The notes under the pieces: generated by a model
Told to the model about the DNA's origin: nothing
Database searches by the model: none
The model's input: the letters and a program-made list of their open reading frames with translations, nothing else
Translations under genes and position numbers: made by a program
Source: Chondrilla cf. caribensis
Taxonomy: Eukaryota > Porifera > Demospongiae > Chondrillida > Chondrillidae
Reading direction: 5' to 3'
DNA: 64,000 nucleotides
Assembly: GCA_964020155.1 (NCBI GenBank)
Contig: OZ026552.1
Location: 1,092,501 to 1,156,500, forward strand
Shown here: positions 23,179-35,313 of the stretch, piece by piece
Numbering within the stretch: position 1 is the first letter of the stretch
How the letters are laid out: each line of letters opens with the position of its first letter

Positions 23179-26100
23179 ATGGAAGCCTTCACAAAGTCAC
23201 CCGAAGGAACACCCTTGAAAGACTCAATGTTCAGTGACAGAGAATCATTGTCGAACGCGTCTAATCTCTCAAGCGTAGCTTCATCCTACAAATATCCTTC
23301 TAGCGGTGGGCTATTCAGCAGCGATTATCAACCATTCTCCTTGGAAGATGTACAGCAGAAACACAAAGCGATGATTACAGATAGAGATTACGGTTGCAAC
23401 GAGAAAAGGAACGAAAGCCAAGGTATATACGTACGTACGCACGTACATGTGGTGTTATGAACCTATCAATGCCAACCCCAGTCAACATGCTGACACTGCT
23501 TATACAAAATGCTCCTAAACTTAACCCTCTCGGGGTTGCTAACCACCAGCCCCCCCCCACTCAGCCTGTGAGAGGTAGATACGTACGTAGGTACAGTACA
23601 ACTCGTGTTCTTATTGCATTATCTGTATTTATGTATTCATTTACTTTTCTATACAATATTTTCATAGTCCAATATTTCACTTGTTGTATTCATGTATAGA
23701 TAGTGATAGTGCAAGCAAATCGATTAATCGCAGGAAGCAATTAAGAGCAGGAGGCCCCACCTTATTACCTGGAACATTCACTCCAGGCATGGGTTCAATT
23801 TGCTAAAAAGGACTCTAAAGACTCCACTTTGCATCGTTTAGATGACTACTCAGTCTATTAGAATGAGAGTGATTTCCAGTTACATCCACTTAATTACTTC
23901 CAGTGATTAATCGAATAGTCAATTGTTTACCGTACACTGATAATCGATTTGAAAATCACAGCCCATTCCCAACACTAACATGTATTTGTGTACTTACCAT
24001 CGCAACATACGGATATGTGTATGTACGTACGTACGTATTTCTCTGCAGCCTTGATCAGTGCATTGAAGAACCTTCAGGAGAAGGTGAGAGGTTTGGAGTT
24101 GGAGAGAGCTGCTGCTGCCCAGCGATACAAGGTCTTAAAGGAGGACACTGAACGACAGATGACAGTGTCCTCCCCCAAGAAGGTGGAGGAGAAAGGGGTT
24201 CAGAGTAGTCCGTTTGTTTCTAGGGAACACTCGAGGCATGTACCTTTGGATCAGAGTACACACAGTAGTGAGTTCCTGTTCTGATCAATTAATGCATGTA
24301 CTACGTATGTACTTGTGTCACAGTACGTACAATAGTAGGAATAATTACAATGTACAGTACATACGTACGTACGTACGTATGTATACAGTATATACACTGT
24401 CTGTAGACCTTGATGTTCATATGTGAAGTTGTGACTCAGTAAAGTGTCTGCACTTTTACTGTGTGTGTCCGTGTTTCTGGTTGAAACCTGCAGTGTGTAT
24501 TGATCTACGTATGTATACATATACGTACATATGTAACTTCTTATATCCATATTTCATTTCACCTACGTATGTACTTTGAAATTACCTTTTAGACTAAGTG
24601 TAATAATTAATTGAAACTACGTACATCACAAACAATAACTACAAAGTACGTATATTGTTTATTGTTTACTGTATAGATGTACGTAATTAATGTTTTCACA
24701 GGTAGTAAGGACCAGCTGAAGGCTCAGTTGAGCAACAGAGAGAGGGAGCTCCAGTACATGAGGGAACTCTTACAAAAGACAGAAAGAGAGAAGTTCAAAC
24801 TCTTGACACAGAACAAGGAAATGGAAGTTCAGCATGAAGAATTGAAGAAGAAACATTTGGAAGAAGATAAAAGTAGAACTGAGTTCGCCCAACCTATTGT
24901 TAGTCCTCGCATGAGGCCTCTAGTGAGTGAGGATAATCCTCAATTTGATGTGGGGGCGTGGCCCAATAATCACATGAACACCATAAAGAGGGATTACGAT
25001 GTCCTGAACCGGAAGATGAGGGAACTTGAGGGGAAACTGGAGACAGAACAGAACCAGCGACAGAAGGTGGTGAATGGTTACAACAAGGTCAGTACGGACA
25101 GGGTATGATGTGTGTGTATGTGCTGTGTGTGTTGTGTGTTTGTATCCTAAGCAATAGGATTGAGAAGGAGGAGTATGTACGCATGTGAGACTATTACGTA
25201 TGTACATAAGGGGGGTGCTGTGCATTATTCATGTGTACATATGTACGTACATACAATGTACGTACGTATGTATCCTAACCAATAGAGTGTGTATACGTAT
25301 GTGTGTGTGTGTGTACGTACGTACCTGCGTACCTACGTATATACTACGTATGTATGTTCACAGTATTGTATGATTCAATATACGTACGTAGGTATGTATC
25401 TACATACAGTATGTTCGAATTGTATGTACGTGTGTACCTATCTGTGTTCATATGACAATAGTCTGTTTGGCATACTTATGACTTGGTTAACCAGTGTAGT
25501 TGGACTATGTATATGTACCCAATCTCACCCATGTGTTGTCCTTAGTATTCCTATGTACATACATACGTATGCTCTCAATAGCTGTATATACGTCTGTGTA
25601 TGTACAGTACATACGTACGTATGTAATATGTACGTATGTATACTGTGTGTGTGCATACGTATGTTGTTATTCACTTGTATATACGTATGTACCATACATA
25701 CGTACATGTAGTAGATAAATCCCTCCTTGGGTTGGTACATGGGAAATGTACTCATTGCAAAGACTGATTGACCGAGGGCGAAGCCCGAGGTCAATTAGTC
25801 TTTGCAATGAGTACAATTTCCCATGTACCAACCCAAGGAGGGATTTATCTATTATGTATCCTGGCAACTCAGAACTAATTACATTTTGTCGAAGAGTGTA
25901 TCAAATTAATCAGGATTTGTCGAAGAGTGTATTAACTTAATCAGGATTTGTCGAAAAGTGTATCAACTTCATCCGTTCTGAGCTAGTACAAGGGAAATGT
26001 ACTTAAGTCGGTTCCTTTGATGTTTCCTTCAACCAGGATACATACGTATGTGTATTATCAATCCATGTACGTATGTACGTATGTATGGCTGTTATTCCTC

Positions 26101-27520
26101 TTCATGTGGTGTATGCAGATGATGAGTGATGCTGATGAACTCTTCATGAGGTCCAGTGATAACCAGAGACCCAGGTCTAAACCAGTTCATAGGAGAAACA
26201 AGGTTCATAGTTTTATACGTATACATACTTTCTACATTTTTTTTACATTTTCCTTGAACCGGTTGTGGTGGACTATCGAGGTGACATGCACTCCACATGT
26301 ATACAGTATGTTCATGTACTCAACTAATGTACATACGTACGTATTATTGTACAGTACAATTACATATATTATGTACTCGCATCTGTTGCAGTCCTGTGGT
26401 GTTCCTAGTGCATCTGGCAAGGCTAAACCTGGAGTGCACTATAGGCTGAATGCAAGGGACATCCCCTTCATCTTGGGAACTGTGAGTTAATTATCTCCAT
26501 CTTTATCGCCCTCGTCCAATCTATTCCTAACACTTAGTACATCCACACAGTACACACCGAAAGTGGGGTATAACTACTACATGTACATAAGCATCAATGT
26601 ACACGCTTCTCATATTAGTTGTGCTGATGTTCTTGTGCTTGTACACAGTATTTGTACATACATACATACACTAAACACAGTCATACCTACATGTACGTAC
26701 GTATGTTAGTAGGCATCTTGTTACACATGTACATATGTATGGAGTGTATACATCTCAAAATTGTATTATTGTGTGTTTACTTGTCTATTTTCTCCATTTG
26801 TCCCCAGTCCACCACCAACTCCCACTCGGTGGTAGCCAACATGCAGAAGGCTGTCTCCTTGATGAAGGTCCACAGTCATGCATTGTGTGGGGCTATAGCC
26901 TCCTCTGCTCTCCAGAGAGAAGCTGCTCAGAAATCAAAAGACACTAGAACATTCAATCCTTCTGGTTCACTGGAAGAACTCCAGCGTATGCTGGGTGACC
27001 TTGAGAGGGAATTTGCTGAGTTGGCATGGTGAGTATGAGTGGATTAATGGTGATGTAGTGATGTATGGTGTTATCAGATGATGAGAACTTATACTAACAC
27101 ACTTATGAATGTGTACATACAGTTTGATGGTAATGGGATGTTCCCTTCCTTTTGTGCAGTGAACATCAGAGAATAGTGAGTGAGTTGTACCGTCATCAGC
27201 AGTCAACGAGGACAGTGAACAGTGAGGAACTGGAGGCTGTAGCAGACAAGATGAGGGGCAAAGAGGACCACATAAGAATCGTGAAGAACCAGATGATCGC
27301 TTTGAAGAAGGCAAAGAAGAAAGCAGCAAAAGGAACAAGACCAGTGAATCTAAGTGCTTCTGTCAACAAGAAGGAGATGTTGAAGAACATGGCTTATTAT
27401 GAACATGTCGATCTTCATTCCCTTGAGAAGACTCCTCCTCATAAGAGAAACTTGAATTTATTAAGGAACGCTAAAGACCTCCAGTGTACCTTGCAAAAGG
27501 ATGACTTGTGGTGGGACTAA
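23179..27520 (+). CDS. CEP57/translokin-like centrosomal protein
   Basis: Seven exons with consistent phases: 23179-23422, 24049-24267, 24702-25102, 26119-26202, 26392-26481, 26808-27028 and 27160-27520 (TAA). The protein has 539 residues; an alternative donor GTCAGT 15 bases earlier in exon 3 is possible. Residues 1-81 are Ser-rich. From residue 82 (ALISALKNLQEKVRGLELER) to about 290 it is coiled coil, matching the CEP57 centrosome-localisation domain. Exons 5-7 carry the CEP57 microtubule-binding domain: HYRLNARDIPFILGT, HSVVANMQKAVSLMK, LQRMLGDLEREFAEL, and a basic KKAKKKAAKGTRP stretch. CEP57 proteins act in pericentriolar material, centriole duplication and microtubule anchoring. The 539-residue length is close to the vertebrate protein. 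Exons 4-7 are copied downstream several times. Confidence 0.88.
25712..25851. mobile_element. 140-bp foldback MITE in CEP57 intron 3
   Basis: TAGATAAATCCCTCCTTGGG... (from 25712) is complementary to the end at 25851 over about 62 bases with few mismatches, around a GGGCGAAGCCC centre. No coding capacity. Confidence 0.85.
25854..26043. mobile_element. Second inverted-end element with 31-bp tandem repeats
   Basis: ATGTATCCTGG at 25854-25864 is complementary to CCAGGATACAT near 26033-26043. Inside are three copies of a 31-bp direct repeat starting TTTGTCGAA(G/A)AGTGTAT at 25885, 25916 and 25947. It lies next to the 140-bp MITE, so one may be nested in or beside the other. Confidence 0.65.
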
Positions 27521-27600
27521 CAATAGGGTATTGGACAGGAGTATTTTGTGGTCCAATTTTGCATGACTGGTATGTGTATGTATGCGTGTTGTATATAATT

Positions 27601-27643
<43 letters not shown>

Positions 27644-28217
27644 ATGTGTGTGTGTTTGTGGGTGTGTTTGTGTGTGTCTGTGTAATTTACTTGTGTACGT
27701 ACGTACGTACGTATGTGTCTACAGGATTACTGTATTAGTGTATGTATGGTATGAGGTGTACAAGTTTTTACATTTACTCATACATGTGTGTACGTACGTA
27801 CATAATGTTGTGTTTGTGTGTAGTATATGTGTGTGCGTTTGTACAATAAGCAATGTACGTATGTATACTATTATGCTATTTTTGTAATAACCTACCACAC
27901 TACAATGTATGTGTTATGGAATTATATATTATACTATCATAATAATAATAATAATTATATTATGCATATATACGTGCCTATTAATTATAGATGGTACAAT
28001 ATGTAATATCATCTATACACAAATAAATTATAATTAGTGCTTAATAATCTATTAATTTTATATGTGTGCATATTTTACAATTATGTACTATATATATTGC
28101 TAATTGTAAATAATTGTATGTATGTTATATACATATTTTGTAAGTATATTTGACTGATAATTATGTAGTCACATGCACAATAAAATGATTGCTATAATGA
28201 AAGAAATACAAAATACA
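27521..28217. other. 3' region of the CEP57-like gene with (GT)n
   Basis: Contains (GT)n at 27602-27692 and AT-rich sequence. AATAAA at about 28180 is a candidate polyadenylation signal. The same segment, (GT)n included, is repeated after the second CEP57 exon set at 41872-42560. Confidence 0.6.
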
Positions 28218-28400
28218 GCTATAATACTTGCACGTTTGTCACCATAAAGTGTAACAAAAAGATCTCCATTGTGGTCATGATCAATTGCTGCAAGGTATAG
28301 AGCCAACTTGAAAACTGTGAATGACCTGTCCTGTTGTAGTGAAGATACATGACAACATGATTGTTACCAAAGTCAGCAACTAATACAATAATTAAGAATT
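28218..28400 (-). pseudogene. NHL-gene 3' fragment
   Basis: Minus-strand match to the last codons of the TRIM-NHL genes (the equivalents of GQVIHSFQ, GNNRVVIF and LLVTLY are recognisable), interrupted by small indels. A sister fragment is at 42566-42700. Confidence 0.7.
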
Positions 28401-28942
28401 GAATAATATTATTTTGAAATGCACAGGGGCATGCACACATGTACACAGTAGCACGCACACACACACACGTCATACAGAATTAACAGGTAGAGAGTGTGTG
28501 GAGGTATATATATAAGGTTGTGCAGTAATAATACATGTATAATAATAATATTTTATGTACACACATCCACATAAATCCCTTTAGTACACATGAATACAAA
28601 TATACACTGTCAGATAACACTGAATACAACGATATATGACATTGTCTTTTACAATTATACTAATATGAGCTCCACCCACCCCTCATTAAATTTTACTAAT
28701 AGTAGTTTGTACATATGAACATATCCACACTTACATATGTATGTATTGTGTACAAAAGTAAAATTTAATACTAACATATTGTATCTACGTATAACAAACT
28801 CAATGTAATATTATCATTACAATTGTATCTTTTATATGTATAAATAAGTCCAATGAGACACGTAGAAACATTGTTGCGTTGCAGGTTATTACAAAAATAG
28901 CATAATAGTATATGTACATTGCTTATTGCACAAATGCACACA

Positions 28943-29191
28943 CTACACACAAGCCATGTTCTTCAACATCTCCTTGTTGACAGAAGTACTTAGATTCACA
29001 GGTCTTGTTCCTTTTGCTGCTTTCTTCTTTACCTTCTTCAAGGCGTTCATCTGGTTCTTCACAATTCTTATGTGGTCCTCTTTGCCCCTCATCTTGTCTG
29101 CTACAGCCTCCAGTTCCTCACTGTTCACTGTCCTCGGTGACTGCTGATGATGGTACAACTCACTCACTATTCTCTGATGCTCACTGCACAA
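28943..29191 (-). pseudogene. Inverted fragment of CEP57 exon 7
   Basis: Minus-strand copy of exon 7 from its acceptor (TGTGCAG at about 29190) through SVNK and a few more codons, then broken off. Its intron-6 flank continues to about 29245 and is fused to an NHL-gene fragment. The 28875-28935 flank is the reverse complement of 27838-27895. Confidence 0.8.
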
Positions 29192-29252
29192 AAAGAAGGG
29201 AACTTCCCATTAGCATCAAATCATATGTACACATTCATAAGTATGTTGATAT

Positions 29253-29571
29253 GTGCCTAGTGCAGTAGCCATCTCACCTGACGGGGACATGTACATTACT
29301 GACGACAACCATCGTGTACAAGTATTCGGTCCGGACGATGTATTCCAAAGAGAGTTTGGTAAAGGGCAACTCGACTATCCTCATGACATTCTCATCACTG
29401 CTGATGGTCATGTGTTAGATGCTAACCTTAGTAACAATCGTGTTGTCATCTTCAATACAACAGGACAGCTAATTCACAGTTTTCAAGTTGGCTCTATACC
29501 TTGTGGTCTAGCAATTGACCACAATGGAGACCTTCTTGTTACACTTTATGGTGACAAACAAGCAAAGTAGC
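29253..29571 (+). pseudogene. NHL-gene C-terminal fragment
   Basis: About 105 codons matching the last two to three NHL repeats of the TRIM-NHL genes: SAVAISPDGDMYITDDNHRV, VFQREFGKGQL, DILITADGHV and the terminal LLVTLYGDKQ. Some core residues are lost. It starts mid-domain at a junction with CEP57 intron 6. It has no promoter, RING or B-box of its own and is opposite in strand to the intact NHL genes. Confidence 0.8.
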
Positions 29572-29634
29572 TGTATTTTGAGGGCTTTTGTATTTTATTC
29601 ATTATATTAGAGTAATGGCTATGTGATATATGTG

Positions 29635-31462
29635 TAGCTAGCTACGTGCATACGAAAAGGGCCTTTAGCGATTCTTTGTCGAATGCGCGTTTTTGGTATT
29701 GTTCGATAGCCTATTCGGCCCACACTGCAGACGATGGCGCTATTATTTAGATCATAGGAGGGACTATTTATGCGCTACAGGTCTTTGTTTGAGTCCCTCT
29801 GCGCAACATTATAACGGATAACAGGCTCATTTCCGTTTTTGGCACTGGATCCGTATACTGAAGATGTCATCCACGCTGACCAATGGAAACTCATGACGTC
29901 ATTCAAGGCGAATCCGCATTCAAGCACGGCCCACGGGCGTTTCACACGGGAAACTTAGTTTTCTCGCGAGGAATATTTCGAGTAGCTTATCAGCACGTGG
30001 AGGCGTGGCAACGTATACTGCCTCATAGAAAAAGTCGAATTTCAAGGTAAGACTACACAAACCCACCAGTTTTGTGGACATTTTTGAATATCGTGCGATG
30101 ATTATCAAAGTAAGTACTCTCTATTTTAGTTGTTGTTGTGTTGCTGTTATTTTTTTGGAAGTGGGTTTCTGCCAATACAATTTATGTACCGTTTTTTCGT
30201 TCTTTGTATTAGGTGTCTAGGAAATCGTCAAATTTTGGACGTTTTTGCTTTAATTTTATTTGGACAGATGTATATGACGTACTTTGTATATTTTCGGTGA
30301 ATAAATGTCCATGACTCGTGATCATTGGCACGACATGTTCCGCAGATGGCCTTGAGTAGGATCTCGTCGTCGTCGGCAGTGTGGTGGCGGTTGTAGGATT
30401 CCTCTGCTTCCTCAAATTCATCCTCCAATCTTTCAAGAACGTTCGCGAACGACAAACGAGACATAACGATCCGTATTTACTAAACTAAAACGACGTACGA
30501 ATTTAGGAAAACTTCGAGAGAAAGAGAAAACGATAACGATGCTAGAACGACAAACAAAGGTGAGTCTATAATCATAATTATTAGTGTAGAACACATACAT
30601 AATAACAATAATTAGTATAGTGCAAAACAGACATTCCTGCTAGCTCCCAGCTGCAGTGCTTGTGCAATTCCTGTAGTATACGAAATAAAAAACAACATGT
30701 AGCTAACAAATTTAAACTACATTCCGTAGTTATGTACAGTTGAGCATTGACTATACCAAATCAAAGGCATGAGCTAATTTTTTTATTATAATAATATAGA
30801 TAGAAAGCATTATGGGGATTTTGAAAAAAATCATTCAGTGTACCACAAAAAAATAACAGCAGCTCAAACGATATATCAAACAAAGGGAGAGAATGTGCGC
30901 TAACCTTCTCTTGATATCCCTAGTTCGTCAAAACTGGTGGAGTCCGTGAATGAAGCATTTTCTGAAAACGGATAATCATCGAATTCTCCACGAATCAGAT
31001 AAGGATTGGCTTCCGCAGTGGGAATACGATACAACACGAAGTTTTCCTACCACAGAGATATTCAAAACGATGAAGAAAGGCATACGTAGCCATTAAAAGA
31101 TTTAAAGAATAAGTACGACTAGACCTCGTGAGCCATGTTCGTTTGCGCATGCGCAAAACTAAGTTTCCAAACTCGAGACTTTGAAACGCCCGTGGGCCAA
31201 GATGGAACCGCATAACTCCGTATAATTTAAAATGGCGACTCTGAACGTTTGACGAAAATGCTTCGTTCTCGAAATGTACGAATCGTATCGACACGAAGCT
31301 TTCAGAACTTATTCTTTATCATTATATGAGCAATTTGATCGAATAAAACGAAAACCAAAATGGCGGATCAAGGGTCGGCTACGCCAGACCATAGACACTG
31401 GTTATGTAATGTAGTGTCTATGGCCAGACTAGGCTAAGGGCCCTTTTCGCTTGCACGCTCAC
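29635..31462. mobile_element. 1.8-kb non-autonomous DNA transposon
   Basis: Inverted ends: TACGTGCATACGAAAAGGGC at the left; the right end reads, in complement, GCGTGCAAGCGAAAAGGGCC. The homologous flank at 43480-43510 lacks this 1.8 kb, so it is an insertion. Sub-terminal inverted blocks (CCCACGGGCGTTTCA near 29929 and its complement near 31180, both beside AAACTTAGTTTT) strengthen the call. A small minus-strand frame (30464-30228, acidic, about 78 codons) has no recognisable domain. No transposase. Confidence 0.7.
31365..31435. repeat. Nested hairpin of the TAGTCTGG type
   Basis: GACCATAGACACT (from 31387) pairs with AGTGTCTATGGCC. The flank GGGTCGGCTACGCCAGAC resembles one arm of the element at 17338. 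It sits inside the right end of the 1.8-kb transposon. Confidence 0.6.
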
Positions 31463-32045
31463 ATATAGCTAATATATAATGACAGCCAAATTGTAAATAA
31501 TTTTATACTACATAGAAATAATTGCAATATGATAATGCTATATAGTATTATAATATATATTATTAATACAATTCATAGTTTTAGTGCTTGCATATAATTG
31601 ATAATATTAAGGTAATATTATGACTGTAAATATGCACATACGACACATAATTTGTGCATACGTACACATGTACGTAGGCACTGTACTAATACTGTGTACA
31701 AGTGTACAGAACAGCACAACTAATATGAGAAGCCTGTATGTATGTACGCACATGATGAATTAATTGAGTTTCTTACTGAAGTGTCTGCAAATAAGGTTCC
31801 TTTGCAGGCATGTAGAAATTTGCAAGAAATGTCGCGTTTTTATTTTTGCGAAATTCGCGAACACAAAGTCCCGCGAAAATTTTAGCCATTAGGGTATGTA
31901 AATATTATATATACATTACATAAATAATTACCGAAATTATTATAATACATGTACACAATATTACACAATTATATGATATGCTCTATAACGTTAAATTACA
32001 TTAAGTTTAATACATTGTATAATTTAGAATAATTATACAATTATA
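31463..32045. other. AT-rich spacer
   Basis: Largely the reverse complement of 43260-43480, part of the block inverted between units. No exon recognised. Confidence 0.5.
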
Positions 32046-32274
32046 GCATCCGTTACCATAGAAACAGTACTATTATACAGCAATTTTATAATGTATAAAG
32101 CACTAGCAACAGTATAAAGCGTTAGCAACGGATGCTATAATGGTTAAGACACGGACACTCAGGCATTATGACATATAAAATACACTCGCCCTTGGGCGCT
32201 TCGCGCCCTCGGGACTCGGTATTTTATATGTCATAATGCCCTCGTGCCCATGTCTTAACCACTAAATAGCATCT
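32046..32274. mobile_element. Nested foldback elements
   Basis: GCATCCGTTACCAT near 32046 pairs with GTTAGCAACGGATGC near 32120-32134. A second foldback from about 32130 to 32273 has arms GGTTAAGACA...GGCATTATGACATATAAAATAC and their complements, around a GGGCGCTTCGCGCCC centre. Confidence 0.75.
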
Positions 32275-32397
32275 ATAATATTATTATTATAAGTATTATA
32301 ATATATAATATAATAAGTACACATTTCACTGCAACATATTAATTCTATATCTCATGCACAAAAAAGGGTTGCTACAGTGAATGAAATACAAAATCCC

Positions 32398-34731
32398 TCA
32401 AAATATAGCTACTTTTTTGTCACTGTACAGTGTAACAAGAAGATTTCCACTGTGGTCAACTGCTAGACCAAAAGGTCCTGAGCCAATTTGAAAACTGTGA
32501 ATGACCTGTCCTGTTTTATTGAAGATGACAACACGATTGTTAACACTGTCAGCAACTAACACATGACCATCAGGAGTGAGGAGGATGTCAAGAGGATAGT
32601 TGAGTTGCCCTTTACCGAACTCTCTTTGGAATACACCGTCTGGACTGAATACTTGGACACGATGGTTGCGGTGGACAGTGACGTACATGTCCCCATCAGG
32701 TGAGATGGCTACTGCACCAGGGTAGTTGAACTGTCCAGGACCACTACCTCGTGATCCAATGGTACGTATGAGCTGACCCTCCAGGGTGAAGATGGATATC
32801 CTGTGGTTCCCAGTGTCTGCAACATAAACTTGTTTGTTGTTCACTGTCACTCCCCAGGGATTGGAAAGGTGACCAACACCAAAGTGTTTAACAAAGGTTC
32901 CATCCGTTTTGAACATTTCAATACGATGGTTATCACGATTACAAACATACACCAGTCCATCAGCATCTACAGCTATACCAATAGGAAAGTTTAGCTGTCC
33001 ATTTCCACTTCCTTGTTGACCAAATGATCTGATGTGCTTCCTCTGCTCATCAAACACATGAATCTGATGGGTGTTGCTGTCGGCAATGAATGTGTGGCCA
33101 TTTGGAGCTACTGCAATACCCCAAGGACCACCTGGCTGTTGGGGGAAGTTGAGATGTCCCTTGTTTGCTCCGAGTTCTGCAATATTCTTATTGAGCTTGA
33201 CTGGTTTTGGCTTTGGTAGGAAGTTCACTCCAAACGGACTACCTCTAACATCACTCCCGTTCACTAGAATGGACAGATCACATTCTCCTTGGTATGTGAT
33301 AGGGAAGGATAAAGTGTACTGTCCGTTCTCATCATCCACTACCCTCGCTTTGATGGCTGGACCTGGGATGGGGGACTTGGGACGAAGGAATACATCAACG
33401 TTATCACCTCCTCTTGTACATCGGATGTTCTTGCTGTCGAATGTGTTCATTGTCAGTGTTATCGGGTCAGATCCATTTGATCGTACAGTCTCTGGTTTCG
33501 GCTCCACTGTACAGTTGACAGGACAGGCTCCGTCTTCTACAACACCAAATTCTCTGATTGACTTCAAAAGGACATCTTGGTTGGTGGGGTCAAAGGTCAC
33601 CACCTGAGACACTGTGTGCTCAAACTCTTCCTGACACCATTTTGAGGTGAGAACGGATTGTTGTGTTTGGACCAGATCCTTACTAGCTATCACATCGTGA
33701 CTGCTACCACTGGTGAGGAGAAACTGAAGGGAGGATTGAGTGTTTGCCGACATCTCCTTTTCCCTCTTAGCGGCTGTGACCTTAGAACTGATGGTACGTT
33801 TCTTCTCTTCTGCTGTAGCTATAACCTGTCTACAAAGTTCCTCCTTCCTCTCATCCACAACCTGATGGATGTTCTGGATGGCTGTGTTGATATCATGGAG
33901 TGCGGCCTCTTTCATCTCGTCCACAGTTCTGATCTGAGTCTGGAACTTCTTCTCGATCTTCTGGTACTTCCTCTCATAACAGACGGCAGTCTGATGAATG
34001 ATCTTCACAGACTGTGTGTGACGATGGGACACACTAGCATCAAGAAACACTGGAACGTGTGAGGATTTGCGGTCTATGGCACATGCTTGACACATGAGTG
34101 CATTACACTGTTCACAGCAATACTCGAGAATCTTCCCATTGTGTTGGGGACAGGTACTGGGTGTGGTGGTCTTTGAGAAGAAAACCCCATGTTCTCGAGG
34201 ATTGAGGGAGCGGACTTCATCCAGAGGTTTCATGGTGTGAGGACCAATCAGATAAGCCAATGCTTTGTGACTGTCCCGGCAGTGAGGACACAGGTACATC
34301 GAACATTCAACACAGAACACAACAGAAGGTTCATTTTCAGTCTGGCATGCCTTGTTCCCACAGGGAACAGTGCTTCTTTGAAGCTGTTCAGCTACTTTCA
34401 TTCCCTCGATATACCGAGCTAGGGGACCGTTTGGTACAGGAACACAACGTAGGCTGTCCACTCTACACTCACTCTCCAACACCTTCCTGTCGTTACAGTG
34501 AGTGGATGTGTCTCCACATTGGGTGCACTTCAGTCGGCCATCTTTCACTTCCAAATTAGGAAGACAATCCTTGCACACTGAGTGTAGACAGCACAACAGA
34601 TAAGGATTGTTCAGTTCTCTCTTGCAGTGACCACATGTCACATCAGGTTCAACGACGACTGGTTCTTGTTCTACTTGGCATGACGACTTGTCCTGTGAGG
34701 ACTGATTAGGTGGAACTGGACCTTCAGCCAT
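32398..34731 (-). CDS. TRIM-NHL protein, paralogue 1 (RING, B-boxes, coiled coil, filamin, NHL)
   Basis: Single coding exon of 777 residues, with ATG at 34731 preceded by an acceptor (CAG|AGTAAAG, exon start 34746). A 5'-UTR exon ends at 35314 (donor GTAAGT). Domains: RING-type zinc finger about 33-72 (CGHCKREL...CLHSVCKDC...KCTQC), B-box 1 about 120-166 (CGNKACQTE...CVECSMYLCPHC), B-box 2 about 193-236 (CPQHNGKILEYCCEQC), coiled coil about 240-370, a filamin-type Ig repeat about 425-530 (DENGQYTLSFPITY, GSPFGVNF), and six NHL repeats about 545-777 (GPWGIAV, NHRIEMF, PWGVTVNNKQVYVADTGNHR). The layout is that of TRIM2/TRIM3/TRIM71 proteins: E3 ubiquitin ligases whose NHL propeller binds RNA or protein. 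Expression probably starts near the E-box at 35419. One NHL repeat has an altered run, VTVHRNHRV. Confidence 0.9.
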   Translation of the reverse strand: MAEGPVPPNQSSQDKSSCQVEQEPVVVEPDVTCGHCKRELNNPYLLCCLHSVCKDCLPNLEVKDGRLKCTQCGDTSTHCNDRKVLESECRVDSLRCVPVPNGPLARYIEGMKVAEQLQRSTVPCGNKACQTENEPSVVFCVECSMYLCPHCRDSHKALAYLIGPHTMKPLDEVRSLNPREHGVFFSKTTTPSTCPQHNGKILEYCCEQCNALMCQACAIDRKSSHVPVFLDASVSHRHTQSVKIIHQTAVCYERKYQKIEKKFQTQIRTVDEMKEAALHDINTAIQNIHQVVDERKEELCRQVIATAEEKKRTISSKVTAAKREKEMSANTQSSLQFLLTSGSSHDVIASKDLVQTQQSVLTSKWCQEEFEHTVSQVVTFDPTNQDVLLKSIREFGVVEDGACPVNCTVEPKPETVRSNGSDPITLTMNTFDSKNIRCTRGGDNVDVFLRPKSPIPGPAIKARVVDDENGQYTLSFPITYQGECDLSILVNGSDVRGSPFGVNFLPKPKPVKLNKNIAELGANKGHLNFPQQPGGPWGIAVAPNGHTFIADSNTHQIHVFDEQRKHIRSFGQQGSGNGQLNFPIGIAVDADGLVYVCNRDNHRIEMFKTDGTFVKHFGVGHLSNPWGVTVNNKQVYVADTGNHRISIFTLEGQLIRTIGSRGSGPGQFNYPGAVAISPDGDMYVTVHRNHRVQVFSPDGVFQREFGKGQLNYPLDILLTPDGHVLVADSVNNRVVIFNKTGQVIHSFQIGSGPFGLAVDHSGNLLVTLYSDKKVAIF

Positions 34732-35313
34732 TTTACTTTCTTTACTCTGAAATATAGAGGAAGACAAATTTTACATTGGATGTTTCAATCGAGACCAATG
34801 ATATCAACACATAATGTATGTAAGTGAACGGACCTGATTGTGCTAGGGAATACATTGTCAAGGTGAACTTTAAAACTTTAATGGAAATACAACTTGTTGT
34901 AGCTATATGAATAAATTAATCATAAAATACCTACACTCAGTATTATGGTGTACAGCTATACAATCCTCACATTATCCATAGGAGTGACATTAACAGGATA
35001 TTGTACCAAGTGTACTGACAAGGATGCTCATGAAGTAGACAAGTTGTACCACAGGTTATGTAGTACGTGTAGTCTATGGTTGTACTGGTCAGACTACAAA
35101 ATAGTGTGTTTTCCACGCAATAACGTGTTAAAACAGGCAGGCAAATTGGTAAGGTAGCGCATTTCATTATTAATAATAATAGTGAACGTAAACACAATCT
35201 CAGTCCTACACAGAGACCAAGCATCGTACGATTTCGAGTGGACTGATCATGAAACGGTCTTTCCAAGCACGCAACTAACTAAGCATACATACGCGGTTCC
35301 AGGATAAACTTAC

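Noticed and set aside
30228..30464. Acidic 78-codon minus-strand frame as a gene
   Set aside because: It lies inside the 1.8-kb transposon, has no recognisable domain and no sister copy to test conservation.
33071..33607. Plus-strand open frames antisense to TRIM-NHL genes (also 45706-46191 and 56313-56771)
   Set aside because: Shadow frames of highly conserved coding exons; no splice or start context.
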